The notes beneath the pieces were generated by a model. The model had not been told where the DNA came from, did no database searches, and saw only the letters and a program-made list of their open reading frames with translations. 64,000 nucleotides of DNA from Clostridiales bacterium (lineage in GTDB: Bacteria; Bacillota; Clostridia; Peptostreptococcales; Anaerovoracaceae): the NCBI GenBank assembly GCA_009776955.1, contig WRMW01000001.1, forward strand, positions 124,001 through 188,000, in the 5' to 3' direction. The position numbers and the translations under genes were made by a program. This document shows positions 32,656 to 41,677 of the stretch, one piece after another. The first letter of the stretch is position 1. Each line of letters opens with the position of its first letter.

Positions 32656-34344
32656 ATGTCTAAGTGTTCAGAACCAAAATATGGCGTGATAAAAGAAACT
32701 GTTATGGTGCCTGCGCGCGATGGCGTGGGGCTTGCGGTCGATATTTACAGGCCGGACACGGACGGCAAGTTTCCGGCGCTTCTGTCGCAGTCGCCGTACG
32801 GCAAGGACTGCCAGGTGTTCGAGTCGCCGCCACAGCCTTTCGGCAAGTCCATTTTTGAGGCTTCCGTTGAGTCGGGCGATCCGTACTGGTTTGCGAAGCG
32901 TGGGTACGCATTCGCGATCGCGGACTTCCGCGGGCTTGGCGACAGCGAAGGGTATCACGACGGCATGATGAGCTATAAGGAGCGTTGCGAAGATGGCTAC
33001 GATATATGCGAGTGGCTTGCGGCGCAGCCTTGGTGCGATGGGGGCGTCGGGGGCGCGGGGATATGTTACTTCGCAAACGCGCAATTGCAGTTGGCGGCGT
33101 CGCAGCCTCCGTCGCTTAAGTGCATAGCGCCCTGGGAAATCTACGGCGACGATTTGTACAAGCATGGGCAGTACGAGGGCGGTGTGCTGAATATCTTCCT
33201 GTACGGCCTGTATACGGGCACGTATCCGGCACGCTGCGGCTATGCCGTGACCGACAGGGTGCGCTCGGCGATGCAGTTGGCGTACGCAGACAAGCCGGAG
33301 GAGCTGGACAAGATGGTGAAGGAAGCGATGGCGGATCCCGATCTGCGTCAATACCCCTATCTCTACCATCTATTGAAGTATCCGACGAAGAACCCGATAC
33401 TCTTCGACTTTATGCTCAACCCGCTCGACGGGCCCTATTACCGCGAGCGTAGCGTTATCGAGCGTATCGGCGACATAAAGGTCCCGACCTATGTGGGCGG
33501 GCCGTTCTTCAGCTTCTTTTCGGAGCCGCAGATAAACGTCTACAACAGGCTTTCCAAGGATGTGCCCAAGAAGCTGCGGTTCTACACGGATATGGGCGTG
33601 CGTCCGTGGTACACCGACCATGACGAGCTTCTGCGTTGGTACGACTATTGGCTAAAGGGCATCGAGACTGGCATAATGGACGAGGAGCCGGTCCGCTACA
33701 GCGTGACGGGTCTCAACAAGTGGCGTACAGCCAAGGAGTTCCCGATCGAGAACATGGAGTACAAGCCGTTCTACCTGAACAGCCTGGAGCAGCTGAAGCC
33801 TGAGCCGGAGCTTTACAACGACGAGCCGGACAGCTTTGTGCAGGCGCCGCTGTTCGTGACAGAGGAGCGGGCAAGGATTATTTATGTGTCGCCGCCGCTG
33901 CACGAGCCGCTGCAATGCACGGGCGCGCCGCGCATAAAGTTCTATGCGTCCATCGACCAAAAGGACACGAACTGGCGCGTGAACGTACGCACCTACGGGT
34001 CGGACGACATCTATCCCCTGGCGCAGGGCTGGCTCAAGGCCTCGCTTAGAAAGCGTGACTATGACCGCGACGTGCCGTGGGAGATAGAGCATGATTATAC
34101 GAAGTTCGACAACCCTACGCCTGGCGAGATTTACGAGTACGAGATACAGATGCGGCCGATGTCGCATATGTTCGACAAGGGCGACAGGATACAGCTGGAG
34201 ATAAGCTGCTTCGACGTCCCGACGGATATCGAGACCTACGACATCTACTGGCATGTCTGCTCGGCAAAGACGACGCTGCATAAGGTCTACCGCGACGCAG
34301 ACCACCATTCGGTGCTGATGCTGCCGGTGGTGCCGCTGGAGTAG
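32656..34344 (+). CDS. CocE/NonD-family hydrolase with Cys in the nucleophile position
   Basis: 562 residues. X-Pro dipeptidyl-peptidase/CocE architecture. The alpha/beta-hydrolase half includes VPARDGVGLAVDIYRP and DFRGLGDSEG, with a cap domain and the RWYDYWLKG segment. The C-terminal jelly-roll (IKFYASIDQKDTNWRV...HDYTKFDNPTPGEIYEYEI) is present. CocE-type enzymes hydrolyse esters or amides. The nucleophile elbow reads GGAGICYFAN, so C137 stands where family members and the paralogue at 54310 have Ser (GMAGNSGLAM). AATAGGAGG precedes the ATG. It follows a TRAP binding protein, as does the paralogue, suggesting hydrolysis of imported esters. Confidence 0.88.
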   Translation: MSKCSEPKYGVIKETVMVPARDGVGLAVDIYRPDTDGKFPALLSQSPYGKDCQVFESPPQPFGKSIFEASVESGDPYWFAKRGYAFAIADFRGLGDSEGYHDGMMSYKERCEDGYDICEWLAAQPWCDGGVGGAGICYFANAQLQLAASQPPSLKCIAPWEIYGDDLYKHGQYEGGVLNIFLYGLYTGTYPARCGYAVTDRVRSAMQLAYADKPEELDKMVKEAMADPDLRQYPYLYHLLKYPTKNPILFDFMLNPLDGPYYRERSVIERIGDIKVPTYVGGPFFSFFSEPQINVYNRLSKDVPKKLRFYTDMGVRPWYTDHDELLRWYDYWLKGIETGIMDEEPVRYSVTGLNKWRTAKEFPIENMEYKPFYLNSLEQLKPEPELYNDEPDSFVQAPLFVTEERARIIYVSPPLHEPLQCTGAPRIKFYASIDQKDTNWRVNVRTYGSDDIYPLAQGWLKASLRKRDYDRDVPWEIEHDYTKFDNPTPGEIYEYEIQMRPMSHMFDKGDRIQLEISCFDVPTDIETYDIYWHVCSAKTTLHKVYRDADHHSVLMLPVVPLE

Positions 34345-34396
34345 TGCTGGGGCGGCTCTGAATCAACCAAAGTCAAATCAAACTAAATCAAATACG

Positions 34397-34433
34397 GTCG
34401 GCGCGGAAATGTCACGCGCCGACTGCATTTTTT
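34397..34433 (+). terminator. Intrinsic terminator after the first CocE-like gene
   Basis: GTCGGCGCG (34397-34405) and CGCGCCGAC (34415-34423) form a perfect 9-bp stem, followed by TGCATTTTTT. Confidence 0.88.
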
Positions 34434-34485
34434 GTCAATTGTGCAAAGTGTGCGACTCACGGCAAAACTATTAGGCAAAGTGAAA

Positions 34486-34514
34486 TTGACACATTTTTTT
34501 GCTCTTGTTAAATT
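34486..34514 (+). promoter_or_regulatory. Probable promoter of the molybdopterin-enzyme operon
   Basis: TTGACA (34486-34491), 17 bp, TAAATT (34509-34514) within a very AT-rich stretch. It lies just after a terminator and about 120 bp upstream of the catalytic-subunit start, leaving a leader of roughly 115 bases. Confidence 0.6.
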
Positions 34515-34636
34515 TATATTAAATATAAAGCTTGTTGTCCATTGAGTAGTTCGTCAGCAAAACAAAGCGTCTTATCGTTATAGCATCTGATAGATAGTGC
34601 AAATGTGGTAATGAACGAAAGGAGCAATGCATCGTC

Positions 34637-37414
34637 ATGAGCATTGATGTAAAGGACAGACAAAAGACCTTCAAGGCCGCCAGTCTTATGGGGCCGAGGA
34701 GCGGCCTGCCTACCGTCGTCGATTCCGACGGCGAAAAAATCACCCGGATACGCCCTATGTATTATGAGGACTATGCAAATTGGGAAAGCCTGAACCCGTA
34801 TAAAATCATAGCCAAGGGAAAGGAGTTTACGCCGCCTAAGAAATCTCTTCCAGCCGTATACTATCTTTCGTATAAAAAGCGTGTCTATTCAAACAACCGC
34901 GTCAAATGGCCTCTCAAACGCGTCGACTGGAACCTGGAAGGCGAGCGCAACCCGCAAAACCGCGGCAAGTCCAAGTACGAGCGCATATCTTGGGACGAGG
35001 CGACGGACATCATCGCGAAGGAGACCATGCGCATAAAAGAAAAGTACGGCATGAGCGCCGTGCTCGCGGAAGCCGATATGCACGGCGAGGGCAAGCACGT
35101 AGCCCCGAGCCATGGGTGTATGAACCGTTTGCTTGCGCTTCTCGGCGGCTATACGGTGCAGATGAGGAACGAGGACAGTTGGGAAGGCTGGTATTGGGGC
35201 TCCAAGCATGTATGGGGCGGCGAGCCTGTCGGTCAGCCTCAGCCCTCGGGCAATGTCTGGCCTGATATAGCGAAGCATGCCGATACGCTTCTGTTCTGGG
35301 CCGCAGACCCTGAGGTGACAGCGGCCGGCTTCGAGGGCTATGTCCCGAGCAAGCTGTCATATTGGCTTCACAGCCTCGGCCAAAAGTTCATATTTATAGA
35401 CCCGGCACTCAACTTCACGGGTGTCAACCAAGCGGACAAGTGGATACCCGTCCTGCCAAATACGGATGCTGCTCTGGGGCTTGCCATATGCTATGTATGG
35501 CTGACCGAAGGCTGCTACGACAAGGAATATGTCAAGACGCACGTAGTCGGCGCGGAGCCGTTCTTCGACTATGTGCTAGGCAAGACGGAGGACGGGATTC
35601 CAAAGACGCCAAAATGGGCAAGCGAAAAGACCAGCGTTCCTAGCTACACGATCAAGGCGCTTGCGCGTCATTGGGCTAAGAATGTGACGAGCCTGACCAT
35701 CGGAAACGGCGGCCCGGGCATCAGAGGCCCCTACAGCCATGAACATTGCCGCATCCAGTCAATCCTGCTTTCGATGCAGGGCTTGGCAAAGCCAGGGCGG
35801 CATCTTGCGAAATGGCTCGAATGGGCTCTTATGTCGAAGGACTATGCCATGCCGTTCCAAGGCATTGAGGAAATGAATATACCGCACCGTGCGGAATTGG
35901 TAAGGCCTGCCGGAGCCTTGTTTGACGAGGACATGATAAAGGAGATGAACAAGCGCGGCATGTCCGATGTAGGCGCCATAGACGCAGAGGAGATGGTGCG
36001 GCGCCTCACGGAAAAAGACTTCGGCTTTGCGGAGGTCCTCTCGATGTCCGATGCACAAAAGAAAGTAGGGCGCCTTGTCGAAATCACGAACCCGATACCG
36101 ACCCCTCCCGCCCAGGCTGTTCCTAAGTGCATGGTGCATGACGCGATATTGAACGACGAGATTGAGTGGTACGGGCTGTACTCGTTCTGCGGCCCGGTGA
36201 AGGAACAATGGGACAAGTTCAAGTTCCCAGAGAAGAATTGTTCACGCATACACATGATATGGACGGATTCGCCATGCATGGTGACTTGTTGGAACGACGG
36301 CTACAATTTTGTGAAGGCGTTGCAGTCCGACGAAATCGAGTTTGTGGTCGCACAGCACCCTTGGCTCGAAAACGATTGTTACCTGGCGGATCTGATTCTG
36401 CCAGTTCAGACAAAATTTGAGATGGAGGACATATGCGACGATGCGACCAGCGGCGGCATCACTAGCGTATTCCATGAAATGGCCGCGTGTCCGCCAGTGG
36501 GCGAGTCGCTGAACGACTTCGACTGCGTGGCGGAAGTGGCGCGGAAGATAGGGCACGACATATATATGCGCTATACAGCGAATGAAACCACTTCGGCGGA
36601 CTGCGTCGACCTTTTCTGGCAGGGTTCGGGAGTGGCGCACCTTGATACAGAGGACAGCTTCAAAAACAAGGGGATTTTCTTTGTGCCTTGCAAACCTGAC
36701 ATGCAAGAGACGATTCCGCCTGGCTACAGGCCGTTTGCGGACGACCCGGAGAACAATCCTCTCAAAACGCCCACGGGGAAGCTCGAATTTACGTCCACGG
36801 GGCTACAGAAGCATTTCCCGGATGACAAGGAGCGCCCACCGTACCCGATATGGATAGAGAAGGGCGAGTTCCACGATGAGAGCCTGTCCTCCGAACGTGC
36901 GAAGGATTATCCGCTCCTGTGCATGTCCAACCATGGGCGTTGGCGGTTCCATGCCAACCTTGACGACATCACCTGGCATCGCGAGATCGAGACTATGAAG
37001 ATACGCGGGAAGGACGGCTACCAATACGAACCTGCCTGGCTCAATACGAAAACTGCGGCGGAGCTTGGCATACAGCACGGCGATATTGTCAAAGTCTACA
37101 ATGAGCGCGGCGTGGTGCTTTGCGGGGCTTATGTGACGGAAAGGGTCGTGCCGCAGACAGTCTATGTCGACCACGGGGCACGGTTCGACCCGATAGACCC
37201 CCTCTGGCTCGACAGGGGCGGCGCGGTCAACCTGATTACGCCGCACGCCATCAGCTCGAAGAACGCGACAGGCATGGTCGTCTCAGGCTTCCTTGTGGCG
37301 GTGGAGAAGGTCATGGACGAGGAAATGGGTGCCTGGATGAAAAAATACCCTGAAGCGTTTGCGCGCAAGGTAGACCCTGACTGCGGCGTCTGCCTGGACG
37401 GCTGGCTCGTTTGA
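34637..37414 (+). CDS. Molybdopterin enzyme, pyrogallol-phloroglucinol transhydroxylase-like large subunit
   Basis: 925 residues, DMSO-reductase superfamily. There is no N-terminal CxxC..C iron-sulfur motif and no Tat signal, so the subunit is probably cytosolic. Domain landmarks are YERISWDEATDIIAKE, the D180-S181-W182 triplet in NEDSWEGWYWG, H149 in DMHGEGK, FIDPALNFTGVNQADKW and a C-terminal MGD-binding domain (LLCMSNHGRWRFHANL ... GDIVKVYNERG). In Pelobacter acidigallici transhydroxylase, from memory, His144, Asp174, Ser175 (Mo ligand) and Trp176 occupy equivalent spots, and that subunit also lacks the Fe-S motif. Acetylene hydratases and catechol dehydroxylases are other relatives. Reaction and substrate are unproven. 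Confidence 0.85.
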   Translation: MSIDVKDRQKTFKAASLMGPRSGLPTVVDSDGEKITRIRPMYYEDYANWESLNPYKIIAKGKEFTPPKKSLPAVYYLSYKKRVYSNNRVKWPLKRVDWNLEGERNPQNRGKSKYERISWDEATDIIAKETMRIKEKYGMSAVLAEADMHGEGKHVAPSHGCMNRLLALLGGYTVQMRNEDSWEGWYWGSKHVWGGEPVGQPQPSGNVWPDIAKHADTLLFWAADPEVTAAGFEGYVPSKLSYWLHSLGQKFIFIDPALNFTGVNQADKWIPVLPNTDAALGLAICYVWLTEGCYDKEYVKTHVVGAEPFFDYVLGKTEDGIPKTPKWASEKTSVPSYTIKALARHWAKNVTSLTIGNGGPGIRGPYSHEHCRIQSILLSMQGLAKPGRHLAKWLEWALMSKDYAMPFQGIEEMNIPHRAELVRPAGALFDEDMIKEMNKRGMSDVGAIDAEEMVRRLTEKDFGFAEVLSMSDAQKKVGRLVEITNPIPTPPAQAVPKCMVHDAILNDEIEWYGLYSFCGPVKEQWDKFKFPEKNCSRIHMIWTDSPCMVTCWNDGYNFVKALQSDEIEFVVAQHPWLENDCYLADLILPVQTKFEMEDICDDATSGGITSVFHEMAACPPVGESLNDFDCVAEVARKIGHDIYMRYTANETTSADCVDLFWQGSGVAHLDTEDSFKNKGIFFVPCKPDMQETIPPGYRPFADDPENNPLKTPTGKLEFTSTGLQKHFPDDKERPPYPIWIEKGEFHDESLSSERAKDYPLLCMSNHGRWRFHANLDDITWHREIETMKIRGKDGYQYEPAWLNTKTAAELGIQHGDIVKVYNERGVVLCGAYVTERVVPQTVYVDHGARFDPIDPLWLDRGGAVNLITPHAISSKNATGMVVSGFLVAVEKVMDEEMGAWMKKYPEAFARKVDPDCGVCLDGWLV

Positions 37415-37446
37415 CGGGCATAGCGTAGAGGAAAAGGAGAAACGAT

Positions 37447-38262
37447 ATGGCGAAGGCATTTGTGATAGACGTGGCGCTGTGCAGTGGATGCTATTGCTGC
37501 CAGGTCGCCTGCAAGGACGAACATTGCGGCAATGACTGGTCGCCGTATGCGAAGCCGCAGCCCGACACGGGGCAGTTTTGGCTCAAAATCTGCGAGAAGC
37601 CGGACGGGACCATACCGAAAGTAAGGGTCACCTACACCCCTAAGCTCTGTAACCATTGCGAGAGGCCGGCGTGTATCGCGGCTTGCGGCAAGGAAGCGAT
37701 AAAGAAGCGCGACGACGGGCTGGTGCTTATCGACCCTGAGATATGCACAGGCTGTGGCAAGTGCATGGATGCCTGCCCGTATGAAAGCATTTACAAAAAT
37801 GAGGACTCAAAGCTCTGCCAGAAGTGTACGGGCTGCGCCCACCTCCTGGACAGCGGGTACAATGAACCGAGGTGTACGGAGGTTTGCCCGACGGGCGCGT
37901 TCCAATTTGGCGACGAAAGCGAGCTTGCGGATTTGATCAAGGGCGCGGATGTCCTCAAGCCCGAGACGGGCATAGGCCCGAAGGTGTATTACCGCAATAT
38001 ACCAGGCCAGTTCATAGCCGGCACGCTCTTTGACCCCATAGAGGACGAGATAATAGAATACGCACGGGTGATGGCGGTATCGGGAGGCAAAATCATAAAT
38101 GTGCTGTCCGACGACTTCGGCGATTTTTGGCTACGAGACCTCGCAGTCGGCGCATGGGACATCACCATCACGAAGGAAGGGTACGAACACAAGCATTTTT
38201 ACAATTTGCGCACCGATGAGTGCGTGAATCTTGGCGATATAGCATTAGACAGGAAGGCATAG
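37447..38262 (+). CDS. Iron-sulfur subunit of the transhydroxylase-like enzyme
   Basis: 271 residues. Four ferredoxin-type cysteine sets: C12/C15/C18/C22 (VALCSGCYCCQVACKDEHC region), CNHCERPACIAAC, CTGCGKCMDACP and CQKCTGCAHLL with a later CTEVCP. After about residue 175 comes a small beta-sandwich domain (IAGTLFDP ... GAWDITITKEGYEHKHFYNLRTD) of the transthyretin/CnaB kind. The Pelobacter transhydroxylase beta subunit ends in the same sort of domain but, as I recall, has only three clusters. Four clusters imply a full electron wire, so a net redox reaction is possible. Starts 33 bp after the large subunit with AAAAGGAG. Confidence 0.88.
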   Translation: MAKAFVIDVALCSGCYCCQVACKDEHCGNDWSPYAKPQPDTGQFWLKICEKPDGTIPKVRVTYTPKLCNHCERPACIAACGKEAIKKRDDGLVLIDPEICTGCGKCMDACPYESIYKNEDSKLCQKCTGCAHLLDSGYNEPRCTEVCPTGAFQFGDESELADLIKGADVLKPETGIGPKVYYRNIPGQFIAGTLFDPIEDEIIEYARVMAVSGGKIINVLSDDFGDFWLRDLAVGAWDITITKEGYEHKHFYNLRTDECVNLGDIALDRKA

Positions 38263-38307
38263 GCTGGTTTGCAACTTGCAGATGATGAAAAACCGAAAGG
38301 AGTCGTT

Positions 38308-38916
38308 ATGGGCGAGGATAAAGACATGGCAGTGGCTGTAGCCGCAGACGAAGAAGCCGTAGTGGACGAGGATGAAATAAATCCGAGGTTTGAATACTAT
38401 CCGGGGGTGTTTCTGACGCCCCGCGTAAAGGAAGTGCCCATATACGAAAATGTGGCGGCGAGGGTGGCGTCTTGGTCAAGCTGGATCTCAATGGGGGCTA
38501 TAATATTCCTGCTTGGCATGACCTTCCTCGATGTAATCCTGCGCGCTTTGTTTTCTGCGCCATTTCCCGGCACCTATGACTGGACTCGTTACCTTATGGT
38601 GCTGATTGCTTCGTTCGGCATGCCGCTCTGCACGATGAACGACGAGCACGTCTGCATAGACTTTCTTGTGCGTAGGCTGCCCGACCGGATACAGACGGGG
38701 CTTGCGTGGTTTGGTTACGCCTTGGCGGTCTTGGTGCTGAGCATCTATGTATCCCAAAGCTGGGAGCAGGGCACGTTCAATGCATCGATAGGGCAGACGA
38801 GCGTCGGGGTGCCGTGGCCGACATACCCGTTCTTCTATTTCATATCGATAGGCTTTGCCTGTATGCTCGGGATAGTGGTGGTCAAAATGATAAACCTCGG
38901 AAGGGGGGTGAAGTAG
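38308..38916 (+). CDS. dctQ: TRAP transporter small permease (DctQ), system 2
   Basis: 202 residues. An unusual acidic N-terminal tail of about 50 residues (VAVAADEEAVVDEDEINPRFEYY) precedes four membrane segments with FLDVILRALFSAPFPGTYDWTRYLMV. AAAGGAG lies ahead of ATG 38308, 46 bp after the Fe-S subunit, so this transporter is probably co-transcribed with the molybdopterin enzyme and imports its substrate. Confidence 0.9.
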   Translation: MGEDKDMAVAVAADEEAVVDEDEINPRFEYYPGVFLTPRVKEVPIYENVAARVASWSSWISMGAIIFLLGMTFLDVILRALFSAPFPGTYDWTRYLMVLIASFGMPLCTMNDEHVCIDFLVRRLPDRIQTGLAWFGYALAVLVLSIYVSQSWEQGTFNASIGQTSVGVPWPTYPFFYFISIGFACMLGIVVVKMINLGRGVK

Positions 38917-40221
38917 ATGGAGCCTGTAACACTCGGTCTGATCCTTATAGCGCTGCTCCTTGTCCTTCTCTTTCTGAAGGTCTGGCTTGGCGTCGCGATG
39001 GCGTTCACAGGGCTTGTCGGCATCGCCCTGCTCACGGATTTCGATATGGCGCGCAAAATGGTCGGGATCGAGCCTTTCGCACAGATGCTGCAATACACGT
39101 TCTCTGCCGTGCCGCTCTTTATATTGATGGGCATAATAATCTCAAACACGGGCATGGGCAGGAACCTTTTCGACATGGCAGCGAAGTTTGTCGGCCAGGT
39201 CCGAGGGGGGCTTGCGATAGCGACCGTCGGCGCCTGCGCGGTGTTCTCTGCCGTCTGCGGCTCTTCCATGGCTACAGCGGTGACCATGGGGAAGGTCGCC
39301 TTCCCGGAGATGAAAAGGCACAATTATGACGAGTCGATGGCGATTGGCGCCATTGCGGCGGGAGGGTCCATAGGGATCATGATACCGCCGAGCCTTGCGT
39401 TCATACTTTATGGGCTTATCACGCAGGAATCCATAGGCAGGCTGTTTATGGCAGGCATCGTGCCCGGCGTGATGCAAGCCGTTTTTTATGCGATTCTTAT
39501 AACGATTATGTGCAAGTTCAACCCCAAGCTCGGCCCGGCGGCGCCGCGTGCCACATGGAAGGAACGTGCGTCCTCGCTGCCACAGACCGTGCCCATAATC
39601 ATATTGATCATTCTCGTGCTCGGCGGGATATATGGCGGCGTTTTCACAGCCACGGAGGCGGGTGCCATAGGGGCGTGCTGCGCCATCATCATCGCCCTTG
39701 CTTTCCGCAAGCTCACGAAGAAGGGCTTTGTAGGATCGATACGCGAGGCGGCTTCGACAACGGGCATGATACTCATACTCATCGTCGGCGCATATGTGTT
39801 TATGCGGTTCCTGACCTTGTCCGGGCTCCCATCGGTGCTGAGCGGCTTTGCGAACAGCCTGCAGGACAGGCGCTGGGTAGTGCTTATCTTCATCATCGTG
39901 CTCTACCTCGGACTCGGTTGCATCATGGACATCTACAGCGTAATAGTGCTGACGCTGCCAATCACTTACCCACTGATGAAAGCGCTCGGGTACGACATGA
40001 TTTGGTATGGGGTGCTACTTGTGAAGCTGATTGAGCTTGGCGAGATAACGCCGCCGGTCGGCATCAATACATATGTTTTGGCAAGAACGTGCAAGGTGAG
40101 GCCGGAAACCGCGTTCAAAGGCATCATACCGTTTATCATATCGGATTTGGTGATTGTTGCGATCATCTGCATCTGGCCTGAATTGCCGATGCTTTTGGTG
40201 AACACCTCGCAAGCAGGATAG
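38917..40221 (+). CDS. dctM: TRAP transporter large permease (DctM), system 2
   Basis: 434 residues with about 12 hydrophobic segments and DctM hallmarks: VPLFILMGIIISNTGMG, VCGSSMATAVTMGKVAFPEM, GGSIGIMIPPSLAFILYG, GEITPPVGINTYV. Begins directly after the dctQ stop with AAGGGGGTG as ribosome-binding site. Confidence 0.95.
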   Translation: MEPVTLGLILIALLLVLLFLKVWLGVAMAFTGLVGIALLTDFDMARKMVGIEPFAQMLQYTFSAVPLFILMGIIISNTGMGRNLFDMAAKFVGQVRGGLAIATVGACAVFSAVCGSSMATAVTMGKVAFPEMKRHNYDESMAIGAIAAGGSIGIMIPPSLAFILYGLITQESIGRLFMAGIVPGVMQAVFYAILITIMCKFNPKLGPAAPRATWKERASSLPQTVPIIILIILVLGGIYGGVFTATEAGAIGACCAIIIALAFRKLTKKGFVGSIREAASTTGMILILIVGAYVFMRFLTLSGLPSVLSGFANSLQDRRWVVLIFIIVLYLGLGCIMDIYSVIVLTLPITYPLMKALGYDMIWYGVLLVKLIELGEITPPVGINTYVLARTCKVRPETAFKGIIPFIISDLVIVAIICIWPELPMLLVNTSQAG

Positions 40222-40301
40222 GTTCGTTCCGGCATATTGTCGGTTTAGGATAAAGATTTGTATTAGTTAGTGAAAATGCAAGAGGAATAGGAGGAAAACA
40301 A

Positions 40302-41561
40302 ATGATAAGGAAGAGGAAAAAATTAGCTATCGTAATCGCGCTGGTGTTGGTGTTCACCTTTGTCTTGGGTGCGTGCAGCACCCCTGCGCCAGCAGAGCCT
40401 GCCCCTGCGCCCGCTCCCGCTGCCCCTGCCCCCGCCGCCCCTGATGCAAGCGGCGATGCGGTGCGTGCGGACTATCCGCGCGAGGGCACGTCTGTCCGCG
40501 ACGGAGACCCCGAATCCCAAGGCGCGCCGCTGTCGCCGGATCCAATCATAGTCCCCGTGCCGGCAGGCCACGAGGATTCGCAGTGGAACCTTTCGGCGAA
40601 TGAGCAGGGCTTCCCGGACATGCCCATGTTGAAGTTTGCACGTGATGCCTTTGAGCATATCAAGGTGCGTACGAACGGGCAGGTCGATATCACGCTTTAT
40701 GATTCGAGCACGCTCGTCCCATTTGAAGCCCAGTTTGCATCCGTGTCGCAGGGCATCTGTGATATCACCGTCTATCTGGCGAACTTCCAAGAAGGCACGC
40801 AGCCGATTGCGGATATGTTCCAGATTCCGCCTACGACGGAAAGCCATGACACTCAGACGATGACAAAGATTTACCGCAACTTCGTGTTCGGCAATGATGT
40901 ATTCTTCCAGGAGAACGCCAAGGCGAACGTGGAGTGGCTCTCGGTCTGGGCGTTCGCGCCGAACATCATCTCGACGGTCAACACCCCGATCCGCTCTGTG
41001 GAGGATGTGAGGGGACAGACGCTCATCACCTCGAACCTCCAGGTCCCGTATCTGCAGGCCATGGGCGGCACAGGCGTGGTTCAGGGCATTGCGGACTATT
41101 ATACCTCGCTTGAAAGAGGCGTTGCGGGCGGCATCATCACGCATATCCCGATCACCCACGAGTTCAGGATGACCGATGTGCTCGGCTACCATACCTTTAT
41201 GGGCGACAGCGTATATTCGGGCATCGGCTCACTGATGCAGGGCTATCTGATCAACAAGCCCGTATGGGATTCGATTCCGCCTGAGTACCAGGCAGTCGTC
41301 AGGGAAGAGCTTTGGTGGGCGGCGGATGCGCAGGCATACAACAACGACAACATGATTCAGACTGGCGTCAAGTACATGGAAGAGATTGGCAATGAACTTA
41401 TCTTCCTGCCGCCCGATGAAGCCCAGAAGTTCTTTGACGCAGCGGATGTCTGCTATCAGAACTGGCTTGCACAGGCGACGAGCTCAGGCGGCCTTTCCGA
41501 GGCGGAAGCGGTAGATCTGTACGAGAGATTTATACGGGCGATACAGAACAAGGAGATGTAG
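40302..41561 (+). CDS. dctP: TRAP substrate-binding lipoprotein (DctP), system 2
   Basis: 419 residues. Lipobox VLGAC, then an Ala/Pro linker (EPAPAPAPAAPAPAAP) and an extra acidic segment of about 50 residues before the DctP domain. Recognisable parts are RTNGQVDITLYDSSTLVPF, TVNTPIRSVEDVRGQTLITSN and INKPVWDSIPPEYQAVVREE. It is only distantly related to the other two DctP proteins here, implying a different ligand. TAGGAGG precedes the ATG. Confidence 0.92.
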   Translation: MIRKRKKLAIVIALVLVFTFVLGACSTPAPAEPAPAPAPAAPAPAAPDASGDAVRADYPREGTSVRDGDPESQGAPLSPDPIIVPVPAGHEDSQWNLSANEQGFPDMPMLKFARDAFEHIKVRTNGQVDITLYDSSTLVPFEAQFASVSQGICDITVYLANFQEGTQPIADMFQIPPTTESHDTQTMTKIYRNFVFGNDVFFQENAKANVEWLSVWAFAPNIISTVNTPIRSVEDVRGQTLITSNLQVPYLQAMGGTGVVQGIADYYTSLERGVAGGIITHIPITHEFRMTDVLGYHTFMGDSVYSGIGSLMQGYLINKPVWDSIPPEYQAVVREELWWAADAQAYNNDNMIQTGVKYMEEIGNELIFLPPDEAQKFFDAADVCYQNWLAQATSSGGLSEAEAVDLYERFIRAIQNKEM

Positions 41562-41627
41562 CCTGGAACATGGTTCAAGGCAATTAATTGAATAACAAAT
41601 AACGGATTTGTTGTTGGCAGCTACGGC

Positions 41628-41658
41628 TAGAGGAGCGGCTTCATCAGCCGCTCCTCTA
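41628..41658. other. Perfect 13-bp stem-loop between dctP and the reductase gene
   Basis: TAGAGGAGCGGCT (41628-41640) and AGCCGCTCCTCTA (41646-41658) are exact inverted repeats around a five-base loop TCATC. There is no T-run, so it is not a standard terminator. It may stabilise or define the 3' end of the upstream mRNA or limit read-through. It sits 20 bp before the next start codon. Confidence 0.75.
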
Positions 41659-41677
41659 CCGCAGGCAGGAGAGATAA

